Positions 11,196-22,716 of a DNA stretch of 64,000 bases are shown here, in pieces; the first letter of the stretch is position 1; the number at the start of each line of letters is the position of its first letter. Made by a program: the position numbers and the translations under genes. Source of the stretch: Pteria penguin (lineage: Eukaryota; Mollusca; Bivalvia; Pterioida; Pteriidae); NCBI GenBank assembly GCA_035048485.1, contig CM068584.1, positions 64,896,420 through 64,960,419 on the forward strand, given 5' to 3'. The notes below the pieces were generated by a model, which saw nothing but the letters and a program-made list of their open reading frames with translations, had not been told where the DNA came from and searched no databases.

Positions 11196-14100
11196 ATTGT
11201 TTTACGTCACTCCACGATTATTTCACGTATATGGTGACGGCATCTGCCTGATGCATTGCATACAAATTTAGACCTTTGCAACGGACCCACCCGAAGCAGT
11301 GAGGGATCTTTTACGTGCCACGCCTACCGTGACACGGGACCTCGGTTTTTACTGTCTCATCCGAAAGACAGAACACCGGTGTGCCCCGGACGGGAGTCGA
11401 ACCCGCGACCTCTCGATCACGAGCCGAGCACCTTATCCACTAGGCCACACCGGCTTCCAGTATAATATAAACAGGTACAACAATGACCAACAACCCTAAC
11501 GGAAATTGGCCAAAGTAATAGAGATGAGAATTAAATATAGTTGTTAATTGTTATATCGGATCTTGAGTGGTAACTATTCGTAAGGTATGGTACGTTACAG
11601 CATGCTCAGACATCAAATCCCTGTAGTAGTACATGCGAATAATATGAAAAAAAAAAACTGTTGCGGAAACCGATGGCTCGGATCAGATTAAAGTTTTAAA
11701 ACTGAATCAGAAAAACCGTATATATTATTTCTAAAGAACTTTTGAGCTTTCATAGTGACTCCGCTGAAACGCCTTATATCGAATATCAAAGAGTCATGCG
11801 GCACCCCAGAGGGCAAAAGTAACGCCGAAATAAGCATTGCGATACATGACCGCTAATTACATAACACCGCATGACACTCCTGCTACTCAACAGAAATTAT
11901 ACGTTGTTGTAGAATCTTGAGAAAATCAATATTGTTATGTATCACATTCCATTATTGAGTTGCTTTCTATCAGCATTTGTGTTATAGTAATGCTATAATA
12001 TTGTACATGTAATATATTGTTTAGTTCTTCATAATTATCCAATTGTATATCTTTTAAATAGAGGTCTCATGTTAATATGACTTTCATAATATTCTCACAC
12101 TGAAAATGTATTATTTCATATAAAATTTACTGTCCACACCTCTATGGGGAATATATTTTTTAAAAGAAAAACATAAAACATTTTCTTTTGTTTACGTTTA
12201 TGATCAGTATACTTCCTTTTGAATACAACCAATAAATGTGCATTTCTTGCGATTTAGCATGACATTGAAAGATATCGTCAGACAGGCAAAATCAAAGCAA
12301 GTTCTAAATTTAAATATCACAATAATTTACCACAAAGATAAACAATGTTTAAATCTAGAGTTGTTTACGTATTTGCACTTTATTTTACGATTTTTAAAAT
12401 TAAATTTCAGAGAATGAGGATACAAGTCATGTAAGTTGCAATTCTCATGCAGATGTACATATATAGTATATGCAATGTGTAAAATAAATTCAAGAAACTA
12501 AACACAAGAAAATATTTCTGATGTAAAACATCTCATTTGTCAAAATAGAGGTGGATATAATTTTCGCAAACTATAGGAGAATAATTAAATGGAAGTTCAT
12601 GGAAAATCTGCCATGTACTTATGTGAAGGGAATAAACAAACAGAGTAGAGATTGATTCATATCGAGATATTATATCGTTTGAAATAGAGTTTCCTAGCAA
12701 AGTGTGAACGAGGGAGATTGCTTGGGTTCAAGTAACTATTAAGTTAATACGCCTACATCAAATCACTAAATAGTAGAAAAAAATATTGATAATATTCATT
12801 TACACACGCAGAGATTTCTTGTAGGCAAATAATTCTATTCAGTTAGTGACAAATCTTACAGAGTTCTTACAAAGAACGTATGTGAAATAGATACAATATG
12901 GAAAGGATAATCCAGTCCGTGACACATTGCCATATACCAAGGAGAACATGTATAATGTAAGTTGTATGCGTAGTGCTTTGGTCTATTTTCTTAATCGTAG
13001 GACACTTCATTTATTGAAATTTATGTACTTGCAAACGCTTTATACTATCATTTTGTTTTCCGCAGTTAATTCCACAATACAGAAACAATCAGATGTATGC
13101 TGAAGTGTCAGAGGAAAGGTAATATGAGCTCTTTTCTTTGTTTTCCCTTAATTTCGTCTTTTCTTGGGATATTCATATCAGTGCAATGCGAGTTCATATT
13201 TTTGGGTTTATTTTTCATTAGCGTAATATACAAAATTCATATGAAAAAAAAATACCAAAGAGATTAGAAATATGATAATAAGATAAAACAAAACTTTGTT
13301 AACCACTTCAAATATTTGGTGTTTGTCATTTTAATTGCCAGTCCCAAGTCGTTATCGTCACAGTAATACAATCGAATATTTTGGTAAATTTTTATGTGTA
13401 TATTGGACTATACTTATGTGTAATATGCATGTCCTTGGTAGTTTGTCTCACACCATACTAATTACCTGCCAACAGCTGCAATGTTGTCCTGCTCTGCCAT
13501 TGCGTCATCAAGCTAGTCTATCCATCGCCAGTAGTTTCAATCCCTATCTCGGAAAATCTTCTAGATGGTTGGTCAGCTAGAACAGATCATCCTCCTACCT
13601 TCAATGGTTGGACTTCCAGCTACTCTCAATTCGTCATCCACAGCAAACTGCTGCTTGTGACATATTGTTTATCGCCTGCTTCCTCGATCTTCCTTCGATG
13701 CCACGGACTCCCAGTATATTTCAGCACGATTTGTATGGAAATCCCAAGGTTCCAACCTCTATTGGGAAGCACCATGCTTTATAGAACTGTTCCACAAAGC
13801 TTACAAACTTTCTTGTCTTCCTTTTGTGGGTGTCTTTAGTTCTGGTCTCCCAAAGTAACGCAAGGTCCACCATGACAGATTATTGTATTGAGCTTGCCTG
13901 CAAAATCATGTCTCCCAAATTCTAGGACAGACTAGCTTCTTTTCAAGTTTAGGTCCTTTGCTCCTCCGAAATTCAAGGTATCTCTCTCCTGTTTGATACC
14001 ACTCTCCTCCTCCGACGACGAAACTGCTGTTTCTTGTCCTTTTTCGGTTCTACCTCCATGTGTGCGCTACTGTTCGAAGGACTGGATTGTATCTCCAGTT

Positions 14101-15433
14101 GTAGGGCCATCATGCGGGATGACAGAATTTTTTTTTTCAACTTTCATGTTCCTGGCAGAGGTGACACTTTGCATAGATTTTCTGGTGTTGGAAGTACACC
14201 ATGCACTGCCCTCAAGATTTGCATGACCAGTACGATCAGGACTACTAATATTGGTAACCCCATCACAATTCTATTCTCCAGTCTCAAAGTCCTGCACTGT
14301 GAATCAGGAACGTTATAGTACTGTAGAGCTATATTTATCAACGTGTGTGGTACCGTAGGCGTTCGCCAAGTCAGGCAACAGTACTTTTAAGCCTCGTCTC
14401 TCCACCTTAGTTTATTTGATGAGTTGGCTGATTATGTTTGTTTGTTCCACAGACTCGAAAATACGGGGTTACCTCCGTTCTAGACTGCTATGTCTATGTA
14501 CTGAATGTCTGCTATACTGGATGTCAAGATCTTTGTTAGCATGGCAAAAAAACTCTTCCCTTCCACGTTCAGCAGTGAAACCGGAACTGTCTGATATCTC
14601 TGGAATTCTCTTCTGCGCTCATATGCGACCTTCCAGCAATGTGTCACCTTTCCGTTCTTTCACATAAATTTCATCTGCCCGAGGAATCTCGCAAGTAACT
14701 TTGGAGATTTCTTGTAGACCTTGTAGTTGATGCCATTTGGTCCTAGTGCCGACTCCGCTCTTGCCTTAATGCTGACTTCCCTAATCTCCCAAAGCGTTGG
14801 CTTTCGCCCGTCTAGTTTGCTTGGCATTAATACCATCTCTTGTTCTTTTATTATCCCCGAGAGGCGGATTTCTCTCAGTGATACTGTGCGTTTCTTTCAA
14901 TTACTACTCCATTTCTACCTTGGGTTTTGCCAACGTTTCTGATCTTTTCAACTTTAAAGCACTTGCTGTGAACTTGTATGACATCTAAATGAAGGCTGTT
15001 CTCCTTTTGGTATTCTCCCTCGTCGCCTTTCTGATTCTGTCCACATTCCAGAGTTCTTTCAGCCTTCTGTGGAGGTCTTGGTACAGCTCCTCTCGTTCTT
15101 TTGGCTAACATCGCCTCAACCTTTTGGTAAGTGTTCTTATCTGTCTTCCCATTCTATGACCTACCCTTTCCTCCCTCTACTACTCTAAACGTGTCTTCTC
15201 TTATGGCTAGACGAGAATCGGCTTCTTCTCCATTTTCCCATCTGCATCACTTGATACATGGTAAGAGTTTTTATCAATATTTTTGTTGTTGTGTTGAAAT
15301 TTCACTTTTAAGGTATTAAATATATTTTTTATGTTTTTAATTTTTAATTTACAGAAGACACATAGAGAAAAGTCGGGAGGTCAATGATTGGAACAGAAAG
15401 ATGACAACAGGGGCGCGTGAAATGTACATCTAG
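8534..15433 (+). CDS. 3' end of a single-pass membrane protein gene (six putative exons)
   Basis: Six short exons with matching phases can be strung together: 8534-8582, 9482-9672, 12411-12430 (a 20-nt microexon), 12891-12956, 13066-13118 and 15355-15433, ending in TAG. Acceptors and donors are visible, for example TTTCATTTCAG before exon 1, and GTAAGT after exons 3 and 4. The acceptor of exon 4 is weak. Exon 2 encodes a Thr/Pro stretch and one transmembrane helix (AILLGVILVMFIIKDLIFVIYL) followed by a basic stop-transfer segment. The remaining exons give a cytoplasmic tail with about six tyrosines, including YNLI and YAEV spaced like an ITAM, and the chain ends in EMYI. The 5' part is not identified. 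Receptors with EGF-like ectodomains in bivalves have tails built this way, but I cannot name this one. Confidence 0.42.
8766..9131 (+). pseudogene. C-terminal fragment of a retroelement reverse-transcriptase protein
   Basis: A 121-codon frame reads KRDDFNFAITNFPFISSNIP, then SPAYGIFISQLMRYSRACSN, then SLRKFYGRYETLI. This is the conserved C-terminal tail of RT proteins found in many copies in aquatic invertebrates and fish. The RT catalytic part is missing, so this is a 5'-truncated insertion. It sits in the first intron of the membrane-protein gene. The exact retroelement clade cannot be settled from this tail. Confidence 0.7.
9240..9440 (+). repeat. 3' non-coding tail of the truncated retroelement
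   Basis: The sequence runs TATGTGACGGGTGTTGCTAAG, then AGCAGGAGATGCTCACTCTCC, then GGGGTTCACAT, and trails into T-rich DNA. The same order of blocks appears at 38060-38290 (GACAGGTGCCACATGTGAGG, GGAAATGCTCACA, AGAGGTTCATGTTGTCC). It is the 3' tail that follows the RT fragment at 8766-9131. Confidence 0.6.
10335..10616 (+). other. Unrecognised ORF in an intron
   Basis: A 94-codon open frame (starting at a GTG, no ATG until residue 33) with mixed composition and a segment SKLRKHSTKSYLTSKIRKYL. It has no domain I recognise and sits in the large intron between 9672 and 12411. It may be chance, an alternative exon, or a remnant of an inserted element. Confidence 0.2.
11166..11455 (-). mobile_element. 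tRNA-derived SINE (family A), perfect 14-bp target duplication
   Basis: On the minus strand the element begins with a tRNA-like head: box A around TGGCCTAGTGGATAAGG and box B GGGTTCGACTCCCG. A conserved central block (CCGAGGTCCCGTGTCACGG, GGCGTGGCACGTAAAAGATC), GCATCAGGCAGATGCCGTC, and an (AATC)n tail follow. It is flanked by TCCAGTATAATATA at 11152-11165 and 11456-11469, a perfect target-site duplication pointing to recent insertion. Related copies lie at 28236, 29982 and 56650. It may belong to the V-SINE-like families described in molluscs, but I cannot confirm which. Confidence 0.9.
11470..12410. other. AT-rich intronic DNA
   Basis: No ORF, repeat or RNA feature is recognised. It is very AT-rich and consistent with intron sequence of the putative membrane-protein gene. 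Confidence 0.4.
13480..15130 (-). pseudogene. Degenerate non-LTR retrotransposon (RT region)
   Basis: The minus strand can be followed in changing frames through RT landmarks. These are a REVSIKARAESALGPNGINY block with the GPNG motif (about 14790-14720), KVYKKSPKLLARF, SLLNVEGKSFFAML, IDIAVQNGG-like and NAYGTIPH-like segments, ALQYYNVP, and the remains of an RLENRIVMGLP stretch near 14270. Several stops and frameshifts interrupt it. It matches a LINE-type RT common in bivalves and other marine invertebrates. It lies inside the last intron (13119-15354) of the membrane-protein gene and opposite to it. Upstream, positions 15111-14875 encode a more N-terminal piece in the same orientation. Confidence 0.72.
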
Positions 15434-16039
15434 TAAAATCAGCACTCGTCCACATGCAGCATGGAATATATTTCATAAACATTTCTGATTCTACCTATAT
15501 AATATACATGTTTTATATATTATATTATTGTCATTTTTATAATTCGTTTTCTGTAGAACATAATTCATATTATATACTTCTATGTTGTGTAAATTCTATG
15601 GACATAACCCAGTTGATTCATTAGTGAAAACTGATGGATTGATACTTTTAGTGCTTCGTACTGACCCGACACATGTACTTAAAAGTTCATGTCACAAAAG
15701 TTTGCAAATAGATTTAACAGTAATAAGCCTCTCCATCATGAATATATTGGCCGTTGGTTCCTACATTTAAGTTTTTGTCAATTCTATTTTTCCATTTACT
15801 TATCAAATATCTTTTAGAGAACAAATTGTGTCGCATATTTTTGTCATGAGTATTACTTAGTTTTATTTATATATCAAAGGCAATGGTGATTTTCCATTAA
15901 TAAGAAAATTGGTGATGAGTGATACGGGATAGCAAAATTCTAATAGTGTGATATATCATAAAAATGCAACTATTTGTATTGAACGCCTAAGCTGCTGTAT
16001 AGTTTAAAAAATCAAAACATTATATCAATACGTCATTAC
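15434..16039. other. AT-rich spacer after the last membrane-protein exon
   Basis: The 3' UTR of the putative gene would lie here. An AATTCATATTATATAC-rich stretch and a short chance ORF are all that is visible. No clear AATAAA within 100 bases of the stop and no domain seen. Confidence 0.3.
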
Positions 16040-16079
16040 GTGTGGTTACGTCTTTACGCTATGTCAATAATTACTACGT

Positions 16080-16460
16080 TTTGTGAAAACATCTTTACTT
16101 TAAGTCAATATTTCTTTATGATGTGTGCATTCTTATTTATGTTATGCTCTAACATCTTTATGTTATGTCCTTTTATACTTATGTTATGTCAAAACTTATT
16201 TATGTTATGTGAATACCCCTGTCTGTTGGATCATAATATGCAGACATCTTTGTGTTATGTTAAAACCCCTTTATGTTATGTCAAAACTTCTTTATGTTAT
16301 GTCAAAACTTCTTTATATTATGTCGAAACCCCTTTATGTTATCTCAGAACCTCTTTATGTTATCTCAAAACCGCTTTATGTAGTGTGCAAACGACTTGAC
16401 ATTATGTCAATACTTCTTAGTATTATATGCAAACGACTTTATGTTATGTGAACACTCGTT
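16080..16460. repeat. About 21-bp minisatellite, CTTTATGTTATGTCAAAACT
   Basis: Tandem degenerate copies of CTTTATGTTATGTCAAAACTT run through this interval. The best-preserved units are at about 16260-16400. Two long-looking ORFs here only translate the repeat (LCYVKTS and YVMSKLL) and are not genes. Confidence 0.85.
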
Positions 16461-16523
16461 TCACGATGTAAAATTTCCGTACATGTCATTCCAATACTAC
16501 TTAACGTTACGTGGTTGCTTTTT

Positions 16524-16860
16524 AGCTCACCTGGCCAATAGACTGAAGTGAGCTATAGTCATGATACGCCGTTCTTCGTCGTCGTCCGTCCATCCGTCTT
16601 TAACTTTTTCACATTTTCGATTTCTTCTCTGGAACTGCATTGCAGATTTGGATCAAACATTTTTATATGATGTACTCAAGGTCCCCTTCTCAAATTGTTT
16701 TCGGGATCCAGATTCCCTTATGGGGATCCAGGGTAGGGCCAAAAGTGCCCAACACGGTACCCTTCTTCAAAAATCTTCTCCTCCAGAACCAGTGCATAAC
16801 TGGGAAACTAATTGTATTTCAACAATCTATAAATATGGGTTATAAAAATTGTGTTCGGGG
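16524..16860 (+). mobile_element. Bivalve TTAGCTCACCTG-type element, 5' end
   Basis: It opens TTTAGCTCACCTGGCCAATAG, forms a short hairpin with AAGTGAGCTATAGTCATG, and runs into the GTCGTCCGTCCATCCGTC tract, then ACTTTTTCACATTTTCGA. These are the same opening blocks as at 46787 and 55421. The 3' terminus (GGGCCTCTTGT) is not seen, so the copy is truncated. Confidence 0.7.
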
Positions 16861-16864
16861 TTAA

Positions 16865-17689
16865 GATCCGTCAAATAGAAAGGAGTAGGTGGGATAAGGG
16901 TTAAAAACAAAACTCCATCATCAGTAATGGAAAGATACCCACACATTTTAGTTTCAGAAATTGTGATTCGTTATTGCAGATTTCAACCTTCTTGAATGTT
17001 TTAATTTGGTAAGAAAATGTATTTGATACCCAAACATTGATGATTTTGACGTCATGGGGACATAAAGTTACGACGTCATTAATACAAACTTTTCTTCTCA
17101 GTATTAACCCATATTCCAAACCAAAGAAATTATGATTTAGATTGTTGTAACTGTTACAGGATAGAGGACTTCGAATATTTAATTTATTAATAATTAGATA
17201 CTGGTTTACCACTCACTAATACCATTAACCACTTTATTCCTCTGTCGCAATGATATCATTAAACTAGTTTAAAACCAGGAAAAAGGTTATAACAATAAAT
17301 TCGCCAAAACTGTTCCGAGATGGCACAGTCCATCATTGTCTTTGCCCACATGTGCAAACACCAAGTTTAAGGGGGAATTGTGGATTCAATGTTCGTATGT
17401 ACATTGAGGACCAAAATCTGCCATGCCGTGCAACATGAACATAAAATACTATACTACTATAAAACCAACAAAAATGTCTGTTTACTTATGCATTAGTGAA
17501 GGCTTTGCGTCTTGCTCTGCGCATAGCAAAGCGCAAAACCTTGACGTAGTGAAGATGTTCTCAGATTAAAATAAAAAAAAAAACAAAAACAAAAAACAAA
17601 ACAACATTGAAGATGAATTTGAGCTACAAAACACCGTTTTCCTGTTAATGAAATGAGTGTAGACGAACGTCATGAAACATCACTCCTCA
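16865..17689. other. Spacer without recognised features
   Basis: AT-rich, with one A-rich tract at about 17568-17605. ORFs on the minus strand near 16901-17212 show no domain. Nothing further supported. Confidence 0.35.
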
Positions 17690-19951
17690 ATCATAATTTC
17701 CTCCTCACTGTCTGACTGTCGATGACTTCGGGGAGCTTTGCCGCATCATCTATGTATTCTGATCACATGCTTGAGCAAACTGTTTAGGTAATCTCCGGAA
17801 GATAACGAGCAAAAGTCATGTACCAGAGAACGCTGGTAATATGGCCATGGGCTCCGACTACTCTTGGGCCAGATTTACATTTACAGTACCATCCCGTTAT
17901 AGCTCCTTCGTCATACGAAATCCAGTAGGTATATTTTTTCGCAGATGTGTGCCTACTTTATATTTGTGCACACAGGATGACATCACGGTCGTCATTCACC
18001 ATGATTTCGTACGCGCCGTCACTTGTTAGGTGTTCGTGGGTGTAACTTTTGGCCATTTTGACTTGATAAATACCAAGGGTCGTCTCTCTGATAAACATTG
18101 GAAATCTGAGGCAATATTTGCAGAGCTGTCAATCCTTTTCCATTTGTATGCTCACTTGTCGCTACCCTCACTTTCTATTTTTTCTTGCAGCCTGTTACTT
18201 TCCTCAGAGAGAATTCATATTTTGGCTGCCATGATTTCATCTTCCTCCATGTTACCATGACTTAATGGCAGTCTGTATTTGTTGCACAGTGCACAAACGA
18301 TTTGAACATAATGCCCTATGTAAAGTATTTGAGAATTTGGCAGGACTTTGTCCAAGTAGCGCCAGGTGTTTACTCGACCGTTAAACGATTCCACTACCCA
18401 TCTTACCTAAAATTAAAGTGGTGATATTAACATTTTCATTGATAGAATTTCGGAATAATGTCTAAGTTTAAGAAGATAAGTATTATAAGGTATTACTGTT
18501 ATTATTATTATTGTTATTATTATTATTATTATTTTGCACCCGGATGTATAGATCAGGGGAATATTGTTTTTGTCCTGCCTGATTGTCTGTCTGTCTATCT
18601 GTTTATCTGCTGTCAACTCTAACCCTGGCCATAACCTTTAAAACGCGAGGGATAGAAACGCAATTAATAAAACCCATTCAAACGACATAAAGGTCGATGA
18701 CCTATTGACGTTGGCATTGACCTTCAAGATAAAAACAACTTTATGGACTGTGTTGCCGCCGGGGGCAAACTAAATACCTAAGTCCTCTAGCAAATCTGTG
18801 GCGTCTCTAGATCCCCTTTCAACTATGACAATGTCATTCTCCTTTACCCACTCCTTTATCTTCTGCACATTTCTTTTCTGCATATGGTACAGTATGAGGA
18901 ATCACTGTTTTTCCCGTCTGCCATGTATGGACCAAGCACAGCCACAATGTAACCTGTAAGTTAAGATTGGCAGATATGACTAAAGCCATTGTCTGAATAT
19001 GGCCAGTCGCGGATATAGAAGGGAGGGGCTGAAACAACACCCCCTGAAAAAACAAACAAAAACCCCATCTTTAATTGAAGTAATGAAGTGTTGCTTAAGT
19101 AGATGAACAGAAAATTATGATTCTCCGTCCCCTGACTTCTGTCTCTTCCATCACATGTTGATATTACTTCTACTTATCATTTTCCTCATTATCAAACCCT
19201 TTTCTTCCCTATTCTCTCCACCAATCAGATCATGTTTCGATTTCCAGATTGTGGCAAAATATTTAAGAATTTTGTTGCCTCCTACTCCCTCATCGCGATA
19301 TGAATGACATTTATCGAATTGACTTAAAACTAAACCAAACAACCCCCTCCCCATCCTCCCCTTTCCATCGAATTCATGAGTGGATATACAGAGGGGGATC
19401 ATCTGGGCAAACCCTGGGATTCAGTCATATGACTTGCTGTGGTTGTCTTAAATGGTTGTATAATAGGTAACTGTATATCCTATCACATGGTTAGACAACC
19501 TGTCGAAAAGCGTGCGGTGGTGGACCTCTTATCAACAAAATGTCTGCATCTGCGTCTGCCCATGCACTGTCCGCTCACCTGCATGAGGACATGCATGTTT
19601 ATGTGTATTGAAGAGTGCATACCTGTAGTGGTTAGCATTATCATAGGTTTAACCAGTGGTCGATGCTTATAGAGGCTATAAGATCTACGTTAAAAAAAGA
19701 AGTTTCCGCTTTTCTGGATGTATATGTAAGTGCCATCTAGCACTAAGATTGCATGAGGCTCGATGATGTCTGGAGAAAACAATTCTTTAGCAAGAGGCCT
19801 GGTGTGGCATGTGATTACTTCCTCCCTGCTTACATGCTGGAAACCCAGATTATTTGGCACAAAGCTGGACATGAGAGCACATCTAGCAGATGAAACTGCA
19901 CATCGAACCTATTATATAAGAAGTAGAAAACACGAAACATTGATACTTATA

Positions 19952-20160
19952 TGTTAATTAATTAATTAATTAATTAATACTTTATTTGTTTATTGATATA
20001 AAATTATGAAATGCATGCATGTATGTATGTATGTATGTATGTATGTATGTATGTATGTATGTAGGTATGTATGTATGTATGTTTGTTTGTACATGTATGT
20101 ATGTATGTGCGTGCGTGCGTGCATGTGTGGATGGATGGATGTAAAGAGAGAGAGAGGGGG
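19952..20160. repeat. TTAA and ATGT microsatellites
   Basis: TTAA repeats occupy about 19953-19978. ATGT repeats, grading into GTGC, GGAT and AG runs, occupy about 20012-20158. The antisense ORF with repeated HTYI is an artefact of the tetranucleotide. Confidence 0.95.
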
Positions 20161-20671
20161 AGGCAATTAATTCATACAAAAATTGTAACCTATGATTTAC
20201 TCATGTTAAAACAGGATTGATAGCATTGTGTTACTAATTGATGAGGGCATCTTCATCAGAAATAATTTTCTGCTACTCCTTGATTTAGAAGAGCGTATAT
20301 CCTTCACGTATGTCATTAAGTCTTCAAATTGATTCTTGCTCAGTCCTCGTAGGTTAATGTAATCGTCATCTGTCATGTTGTCTGCATCGTCGTAGTCTAA
20401 ACGGGTATTCCTGCTTTCTATCAAATGGTCCCTAATCACGGAAAGTAATCTTAAGATGGATGATCTGTTAACGAAGGTATGTGCATGTGTGACCCTAATC
20501 CTCTGTGATGCATTTTCTGTGAAGTGATGATTCGCAATGTGACTAGGGCAGCACCTCGCACCCTCCGGTAGAAGCATTTCTATCCCTGAAAACAAAATAC
20601 AGTGATATTCAGTATTGAACTGAAATGAATTTATATTTCAATCGATGTTTTATCGCTAAGACACTAAGAAA

Positions 20672-20745
20672 ACGAGCCGCTGGTGGGACTCGTACCGAAG
20701 CAATTAATGCCATGGGTCAAGCATGCTGTCGACTGAGTTACATTA
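20672..20745 (-). other. tRNA-like sequence (SINE head or tRNA pseudogene)
   Basis: On the minus strand the sequence runs GCTAATGTAACTCAGTCGACAG, then GGTACGAGTCCC, then CAGCGGC. The box A-like and box B-like spacing suits a tRNA-derived sequence. The acceptor arms do not pair well and no CCA-proximal structure is evident, so an active tRNA gene is unlikely. Confidence 0.4.
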
Positions 20746-21914
20746 GCACATATACAGATATAGGTGTCGATTGTTCAAAATACGCAATATGAAGCAATGT
20801 TTATGTGAATTAATTAATTCATTTATTTATGCCTTCATCTATACACTAGCTATAAGTATATACATTTTGTGGTTTGAAAAATAACAATAAGCATTAGTAA
20901 TATGGAAAAAAAAAACAGAAGAGGGTTTTTACCAATGTAGACAGAAAATCGTACCGTTGTACTGGTCAACGATGGATTTGGGCCCAGGTTTCTTGCAAAC
21001 AAAACAGTAAGAGTGGCTTCTGCTGGTCTTGCTTAAAAGGAAGTTTATCGATGGCGGACTTAGGGGTGGATCTCTTGGCGTGTCATTTCGTGTGCGTGAA
21101 GCTTCTCTAATTAACTTTCTTTTCTTCTTTTTCATTTCGTAGCATTTGATTCGGCATTTATTCCGAAAGAGCGCTCCACTTTATTTCTATCTGCATTGAT
21201 CTTTCGTCTGTATGAATGCTTTGGTCGTGCCTTACATAGTACACATTCATAATATTTCGAAGACTGTTGTGACATCCTGTAAAAAGGTCATTTATACACT
21301 TTTAATCTAGGTACCAAACTGTCCGGTGTAATATGTCTTTTTAAACCCCAAAATTTTGTTATTCATTACCATCTTGATGTTAATTGAAATCAAGTTGAAG
21401 GACCTTATCATAATAAATAAAACATTCTTTAAGGGATTGATAGGAATTAGTGGTAATACATGTGCAGCACATATTGTAGAATTAAAAATACATGGGCGTG
21501 ACAGAAGATAAATATACTTTAAAGATTTTTTATGCAACAAAATAAACATATTTATTTCAAAACATGTTTAAAACAGAAGTTTCGTTTTTCTGTAAGATAA
21601 AGTATCGTTGAAATAGATATACACTTCATTGACTTTAAAATCGTGGATGCAGACGACGCGAAACCGCTTTCGCCATAGTTTTAGCCGTATTCACAGATAC
21701 AAAAACAGGCTTTCCTGATTTTTTTTCTCTGATATTTCTCAATCCATTTTCGATTAATCGAGGATCAGGAGCTCCACTAGCCGCTTTCGTCCACCTCAGT
21801 CCTCACCATTTTAAAATCTGGCAAAATATGCTGCATGTCGATCTACATGCAGATCTGACTGTATAGATCTATATATGTGTAGTAATAAAAAGTACTGTAA
21901 ACTTTTCTGATGTC

Positions 21915-22085
21915 GAAGTGTTAACATTGGTCCGATGTCTGGCTTGCATTTGTTAGCCAACATTAATTTTATCACTGTTTCTTTCAACCAGACCAACATT
22001 GGCCCAACGTTGTGCAGTATACCCAACGCCGACGTAATGCGACAATGCCAACCATACTGTATATCGACGCTTGGCCGAAGTAGGC
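21915..22085. repeat. CCAACGTTGG-type dispersed repeat
   Basis: Short alternating palindromic blocks, such as ACATTGGTCCGATGTCTGGC, CCAACATTGGCCCAACGTTG and CCCAACGCCGACGTAATGCG, are strung along this stretch. They resemble a dispersed non-coding repeat of marine invertebrates. A minus-strand ORF across it shows no domain. Confidence 0.45.
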
Positions 22086-22665
22086 TAGTCATGTTGTCTA
22101 GGTAAACACTATTCATATTCACAAAATAGACATAGTAACATACCTTAGTCTGCATACTGCCTGGCGTTATTGTTAGTTAGTGAGTGTCCGTCTCCAGGGA
22201 GGTGCTCCGATCCGCTGACGTCCAATATACCGAGTGCGTGTTATGAATTTACGTTTATTAGATTCCTATTTTTTTCTTTTTCACATAGAGCACAACCGTC
22301 TGCCGAGATGTATTTAATGCGAAAAGTAAGAGTCTTCCCTTAACCTACAACGTGCAAATTTTCAAAATGGCACCCGCTTGTGCTATATATAAATTGTGCT
22401 CCCAAATTGATTAAAATAAAGGAAAAATTCCAGATTCTAGAACTCCGATCAGAGTTTGGTCCGTAGAATCGCCATAACGTAGGTCAAAGTTACTCTTGCG
22501 TTTTGGATATATGTGGCTCGGAACATCATTTATTAAGTTATCCCACCTACTCCTTTGGCTGATATAATGACAAGTGAATGAATGAAGGAGATTTAGGAAA
22601 ACATGCTATTATTATGTGTGCTTAGACAGACAAACGCCAGTCAACTGTTGTAATATTCGTTACTC

Positions 22666-22668
<3 letters not shown>

Positions 22669-22716
<48 letters not shown>
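22669..22716. repeat. GATA microsatellite
   Basis: About twelve uninterrupted copies of GATA, ending in GAGAGT. Confidence 0.97.

Larger units (their letters stand above)
17690..21275 (-). pseudogene. Harbinger-type DDE transposase with SWIM-like C-terminus, decayed
   Basis: Pieces appear in the order of one protein on the minus strand. They are an N-terminal MSQQSSKYYECVLCK (ATG at 21275) and a Cys pair SYCFVCKKPGPK (about 20990). A possible intron follows, then ARCCPSHI and LRGLSKNQFEDLMTYVKDIR (20595-20206). Next come [20 protein letters not shown] and the DDE-type [15 protein letters not shown] (19872-19690), a frameshifted YSLYKHRPLVKPMIMLTTTG, GYIVAVLGPYMADGKNSD (about 18950), and [20 protein letters not shown] (about 18370). 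It closes with a SWIM-like ITGWYCKCKSGPRVVGAHGHI region (about 17860). The order matches DDE-endonuclease proteins related to Harbinger that are frequent in cnidarians and molluscs. Multiple frameshifts and stops show it is dead. Confidence 0.72.

Noticed and set aside
11256..11499. Overlapping ORFs of 66-69 codons, also seen antisense near 28249 and 56674
   Set aside because: They lie entirely in SINE copies and reflect the conserved SINE core, not protein coding.
16040..16451. Two ORFs of 108-119 codons with LCYVKTS repeats
   Set aside because: They merely translate an AT-rich 21-bp minisatellite.
20000..20180. A His/Thr/Tyr-rich minus-strand ORF
   Set aside because: Product of the ATGT microsatellite.
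21307..21549. An 80-codon minus-strand ORF as an exon of the Harbinger pseudogene
   Set aside because: It lies upstream of the MSQQSSKYYEC start, has no family similarity and ends without a plausible donor.
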